Below are positions 45,810 to 49,453 of a DNA stretch of 49,453 nt, in pieces. Origin of the DNA: JAJXYN01 sp964532735 (GTDB taxonomy: Bacteria; Patescibacteriota; Patescibacteriia; JAGPKW01); contig CAZHKK010000005.1 in NCBI GenBank assembly GCA_964532735.1, positions 1 through 49,453 of the forward strand. The letters are read 5' to 3'. Positions within the stretch are counted from its first letter, which is position 1, and the number at the start of each line of letters is the position of its first letter. The notes under the pieces were generated by a model that had not been told where the DNA came from, did not search any database, and saw only the letters and a list, made by a program, of their open reading frames with translations. The position numbers were made by a program, and so were the translations under genes.

Positions 45810-46096
45810 ATGTGAATTTACTGTTTTTAAATTATTGAGTGTGTTTTTTTGAAATAATGAAAATTGTTTCAAGAGGATTCTTAAAAGTCGAGATCGGGTT
45901 GTGACTTTTTAAGACAAGTTAACTAAAGCAAATAAGTTGTAGACTTTAAAGCTTTAGTTTACGAGCTTGTCGCTTTAGGGTGCTTCTCTTTAATCGTATA
46001 TTGCGAAAGCAATACAAAACAACTTCGGTGAATTTTCTTAAGAAAAACTATTAGATAATTTAATGTATTTTCACTTTAATTTAACTTAAACAAAAT
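45810..46096 (+). promoter_or_regulatory. Promoter region and structured leader of the S-layer-like gene
   Basis: 287 bp without a gene. Three structured elements are visible: aaaagtc/gacttttt (45883-45909); a long two-part stem gacaag...ctaaagc with gctttag...cttgtc (45913-45929 with 45951-45971); and tattgc-GAAA-gcaata (45999-46014) with a GNRA tetraloop. I could not identify a convincing -35/-10 pair. The last 70 bases before the ATG are unstructured and AT-rich, and there is no Shine-Dalgarno site. Confidence 0.6.
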
Positions 46097-49000
46097 ATGA
46101 ATATATTATTCAAGAAATCTGTTAGTATGGTTGCTTTGGCTACTATGTTAGCATCTTCTGCTCCTTCAGCTTTTGCTGTTGCTGCAATCAATGATGGTGA
46201 CTTAGTTAAGGCTTCTGGTTCTTCAGCTGTATATCTTGTAAAAGGATCTACACTTAGAACTTTCCCATACTCAACTATTTATCATTCTTGGGGATTCCCA
46301 AGTAATTATTCTACTGTAAAAACAGTAGCAGCTTCTGATTTAGCTAGCTACACAGTAGGTGATCCAGTTCCTTTCAGAGATGGATCTTGTTTTAGAGGAA
46401 CAGCTAAGTCTTTACCTGGTTTCGAATCACAAGCAGTTTTCTGCGTGTCAGACGGACAATTAAGACCAGTTGAATCTCAAAATGCTTTCTTTGGTTTATT
46501 CAATGTAACAAATTGGACACAAGGAAATAAATACGTTCAATTCATCCCAGATGATTTCTTATCAAAATTTGACTTTGCTTTCGGAACAAAAGTTACTGAA
46601 ACTGAAGTTAATTCTGGTGTTTTAATGAACGGTATGGTAGTAAAAGGATCAGTTGATGGTGCTTACTACTTAGTTCAAGATGGAAAATTAAGAGCTATAT
46701 CTAATTCTGCTGCTATTGCTAATAAGATAGATTTATCTAAAGCAGTTGTTACAGCTCAAACAAAGATAAATGCTATTTCTAGTGCTCTTCCAGTTTCTGA
46801 ATCAGTTGAAACATCTTTAGTTACTCCAAAAACTAAAGCTCAAGCTGAAGCTTCTGGAACAGTAGCTGATATAACAAAAGCTACTAAATTAGTAGTTTCT
46901 GCTGATAAAACATCTGTTGAAGCTGATGGTGCTACACAAGTTACAGTAACTGCTAAAGTTGCTACTAACGAAGGTGCTACAGTTTCTACAGCTACAAATA
47001 ATGTTACTTTCGCTATAACTAGCGGATCTGGAACATTATCAGCTACTACAGTTGCTGCTGTTAATGGTATTGCTACTGTTAAATTAACACCTTCTACAGT
47101 TGCTTCTACAATCGTAGTATCAGCTTCTGCTACAGGGTTAACAGCTGGAAACGTTTCTGTTTCTACTACAGCTAATACATTAGCTCCTACAGTAGTATCA
47201 GTTGCTAATTCTGGTATGAGAATTATTAATGTTTCTTTTGATAAAACATTAGATAAAAACTCTGCTGAAACAGTAACTAACTATACTGTAAAAAATGATA
47301 AATCATCTACAGTATCTGTATCTTCTGCTAAATTGTTGAATGACAACAAAACAGTTCAATTATTATTGGCTGTTGGAATGTATAACAACTCAATAGTAGA
47401 TTCTGTAGAAGTTAAGAACGTGCAAAATGCCGCTCAAACATCTACAATGACTACAGTTACTAAAGAATTTACAATGTTAGATTCTTCAGTTCCTACAGTT
47501 GTTGCTGTTGAAGCTCTTGGGTCAAAAGCTATGAGAGTTACTTTCTCTGAAGCTGTACAAAATGTTACTACAAAAGACATAGCAACAAATTTAATTTACA
47601 CAGCTTTTAGATTAGATGATAAATTAATGAGTTCTAAATCTGGAACTTCTGATACTACTACAGTATATGGAGTTACAGTTTCTTATCCAGATGCTGGAGA
47701 TTATACAAAAGCTTTAATTTCTTTTGTTAATCCTATAACTGTTGGTGCTCATACATTAACAGTATCTTATTCTGGTGTTATTACAGACTACAATGTAACT
47801 ACAGATGGAACAGGTAACGCTAACGTTATGCAACCAGCTGGTTATGTTGCTACAGTAGCTGCTGATACAACAGTTCCTGCATTATCTTCTATTGAAGTAT
47901 TAACTCAAACTAAAGTAAGATATACATTCTCAAAACCAGTTAATGTTGCTCCTACAGTTTATACTGCTGGTGTTGTGACTTCAGCTGGAGATGTTAATTC
48001 TTTCTTCTGGTCATCTGTAGCTAATGCTACATCTGGAACTTATGCTTCTTCTGTAACAAAGATTTCTGATACAGTATATGAAGTTACATGGGGATCTGCT
48101 ATAAATACTGGAACAGTTTACTTCTATGCAGGTACAACTACAAATGCAGTTAAGGATTTCTCAGGAAATTCTATTTCTCCATTACCATCTTCTAGAAGTT
48201 TAGTTGTTTCTACAGATACAGCTCCTTCTATCTCTTCTGTTTCTATGGATACAGATTCTGATAGAGTTATCGTTGTTTACTTCAACAAAGATGTTGACGA
48301 AGCTTCTGCTGAATCTTCATCTAATTATGTATTCAAATCTACAAACGGAACAGTATTAACTTCTTCTACAGGCGGAGAAGGAATATCATCTAATGGTAAT
48401 CCTATTGCTACTCCTGTTAGAGATACAACAAACTTAAAGAAAGTTACTATTACTTTAGGTTCTACATCTCAAGATGCTAATGCTATCCCTGGTGGAACTT
48501 ATATGTTAGAGGTTAAAGATGTTAAAACATCTGGTGGAACTACAGCTATGTCAGCTGCTTCTTACACATTCTCTGTAACAGATAAGACAAGACCTACATT
48601 AAAATCTACAGTTGATAACTTAACTGCTGATAATGCGTCTGCTGCTGCTAATAGAATAGTATTGAAATTCTCTGAACCTTTGGATACTGCTTCTGCTACA
48701 AATCTTCAAAATTATAAGATTGCTAATTATGTAGAAGCTGGAACTCCAAAGACAATTGCTACTAAATTATCTGAAGTTTCTGGTGTTTCTATAACAACTA
48801 GAAATTCTAATAAAGATGTAGTTATTACTTTCCCAGATACAACAGTTATTTCTACTGGAACATTAGTTACAATTGGTAACGTAGATGCTGGTTATACTGG
48901 TTCTATTACAGATGTTTCTGGTAATAAATTCAAAGCTTCTACTGATGGTGCTACATATGCATTATCTAAAGATTTGAGTGTTGCTGGTGTGTTCTCATCT

Positions 49001-49453
49001 TCTGCTATAACAAGTGGAGTAACATTGAAAGTAAAGAGTCCAACATTATTACAAGCTACATTCGCAAGAGAAATAGAATCTATTTCTGCTTCTGAATTTA
49101 GAATTTCTAATACTGTTAATTCTGCTATTACTCCTTCTTCAGCTGAAATTTGTACAGCTAAATCTACAAATTGTGAAGAAGAAAATGCTAAGGTTGTAAT
49201 ATTTACAATCCCATCAGGATCAACAAACGAATTTACTTCTAATGATACAACAAACGTAACATTGAAGACTCAAGATATTTCTATAAATAATGGAAAATTA
49301 ACATCAAAAGATACATTAAACTTATCTATTGGTGGAGTTAATACAAGCAAAACTACACCTCTTGTAGTTACTCTTGGATCTAGTACTACTAATGATATCA
49401 AACCAGTTATGAAATCATTTGCTATGGTTGATAATAATACTATCGCTATTACA
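46097..49453 (+). CDS. S-layer-like giant surface protein, 3' end outside the window
   Basis: At least 1119 residues are visible, and the frame is open to the last base. The signal peptide is MNILFKKSVSMVALATMLAS, cleaved near AFAVAA. The first mature domain carries the CPR surface-protein signature DGDLVKASGSSAVYLVKG, then STLRTFPYSTIYHSWG. An invasin-type Ig domain (Big_1-like) starts near KLVVSADKTSVEADGATQVT. A series of SbsA-like Ig modules follows (SGMRIINVSFDKTLDKNSAE, then SKAMRVTFSEAVQNV, and others). The codons are strongly biased (ACA, GCT, TCT, GGA) compared with neighbours, as expected for the most abundant protein of the cell. A long structured leader precedes it. Confidence 0.93.
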   Translation, partial: MNILFKKSVSMVALATMLASSAPSAFAVAAINDGDLVKASGSSAVYLVKGSTLRTFPYSTIYHSWGFPSNYSTVKTVAASDLASYTVGDPVPFRDGSCFRGTAKSLPGFESQAVFCVSDGQLRPVESQNAFFGLFNVTNWTQGNKYVQFIPDDFLSKFDFAFGTKVTETEVNSGVLMNGMVVKGSVDGAYYLVQDGKLRAISNSAAIANKIDLSKAVVTAQTKINAISSALPVSESVETSLVTPKTKAQAEASGTVADITKATKLVVSADKTSVEADGATQVTVTAKVATNEGATVSTATNNVTFAITSGSGTLSATTVAAVNGIATVKLTPSTVASTIVVSASATGLTAGNVSVSTTANTLAPTVVSVANSGMRIINVSFDKTLDKNSAETVTNYTVKNDKSSTVSVSSAKLLNDNKTVQLLLAVGMYNNSIVDSVEVKNVQNAAQTSTMTTVTKEFTMLDSSVPTVVAVEALGSKAMRVTFSEAVQNVTTKDIATNLIYTAFRLDDKLMSSKSGTSDTTTVYGVTVSYPDAGDYTKALISFVNPITVGAHTLTVSYSGVITDYNVTTDGTGNANVMQPAGYVATVAADTTVPALSSIEVLTQTKVRYTFSKPVNVAPTVYTAGVVTSAGDVNSFFWSSVANATSGTYASSVTKISDTVYEVTWGSAINTGTVYFYAGTTTNAVKDFSGNSISPLPSSRSLVVSTDTAPSISSVSMDTDSDRVIVVYFNKDVDEASAESSSNYVFKSTNGTVLTSSTGGEGISSNGNPIATPVRDTTNLKKVTITLGSTSQDANAIPGGTYMLEVKDVKTSGGTTAMSAASYTFSVTDKTRPTLKSTVDNLTADNASAAANRIVLKFSEPLDTASATNLQNYKIANYVEAGTPKTIATKLSEVSGVSITTRNSNKDVVITFPDTTVISTGTLVTIGNVDAGYTGSITDVSGNKFKASTDGATYALSKDLSVAGVFSSSAITSGVTLKVKSPTLLQATFAREIESISASEFRISNTVNSAITPSSAEICTAKSTNCEEENAKVVIFTIPSGSTNEFTSNDTTNVTLKTQDISINNGKLTSKDTLNLSIGGVNTSKTTPLVVTLGSSTTNDIKPVMKSFAMVDNNTIAIT

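Noticed and set aside
1..49453. Alternative genetic code with TGA as glycine (as in Gracilibacteria/SR1)
   Set aside because: Long conserved genes contain no in-frame TGA, and recO and the secreted repeat protein gene end at TGA, the latter directly before a terminator. The standard bacterial code fits.

Overview
The window is strongly AT-rich DNA from a bacterium that looks like a member of the Candidate Phyla Radiation (Patescibacteria). The evidence is a surface protein with the CPR-type N-terminus (DGDLVKASGSSAVY), a small sigma factor followed by a DUF5667 protein, an archaeal-type AMP phosphorylase next to a ribose-1,5-bisphosphate isomerase, a VirB2/TrbC-like pilin, and many short genes of unknown function. 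TGA is used as a stop codon (for example at 7686 and 17429), so this is the standard bacterial code. The phylum-level lineage cannot be fixed from this window alone. Four runs of exactly 100 N are scaffold gaps.

Region by region. 1-3.2 kb: the 3' part of a large unknown protein, an initiator tRNA and a secreted protein. 3.3-12.8 kb: ileS carrying an inserted histidine-phosphatase domain, recO, a membrane-anchored repeat protein, tgt, a TrmH/SpoU methyltransferase and small unknown genes. 12.8-16.9 kb: tRNA-Ile, then a response regulator, a promoter with a Pho-box-like direct repeat, an unknown gene, a 21-codon peptide gene and a six-TM histidine kinase, then uppP. 17-19.7 kb: a secreted repeat protein, a PspC protein and a membrane glycosyltransferase. 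19.9-25.2 kb: R15P isomerase, two acidic miniproteins, AMP phosphorylase and a T-box-controlled thrS. 25.3-30.1 kb: a SIMPL protein, the pilin, eno, an unknown gene and gpmI.

30.2-43 kb is a cell-surface region. Polysaccharide genes (Wzz-like, Wzy-like, two GT4 enzymes) alternate with six exported or membrane-anchored proteins. These six include two paralogous lipoproteins and two possible beta-barrels. Nearly every unit here starts at a TTGACA-N17-TAAGGT-like promoter and ends at a strong terminator. The exported genes also have long structured leaders and strong Shine-Dalgarno sites, which most housekeeping genes in the window lack. Several are visibly GC-richer than their surroundings.

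43-49.5 kb: an HTH protein with an elaborate upstream control region, an ECF-like sigma factor, its DUF5667 partner, and the start of a large S-layer-like protein behind a long structured leader.

The strongest candidates for undescribed biology are the peptide/two-component locus at 13.3-16.0 kb, the IleRS-phosphatase fusion, and the exported-protein regulon with its shared promoter and leader design.
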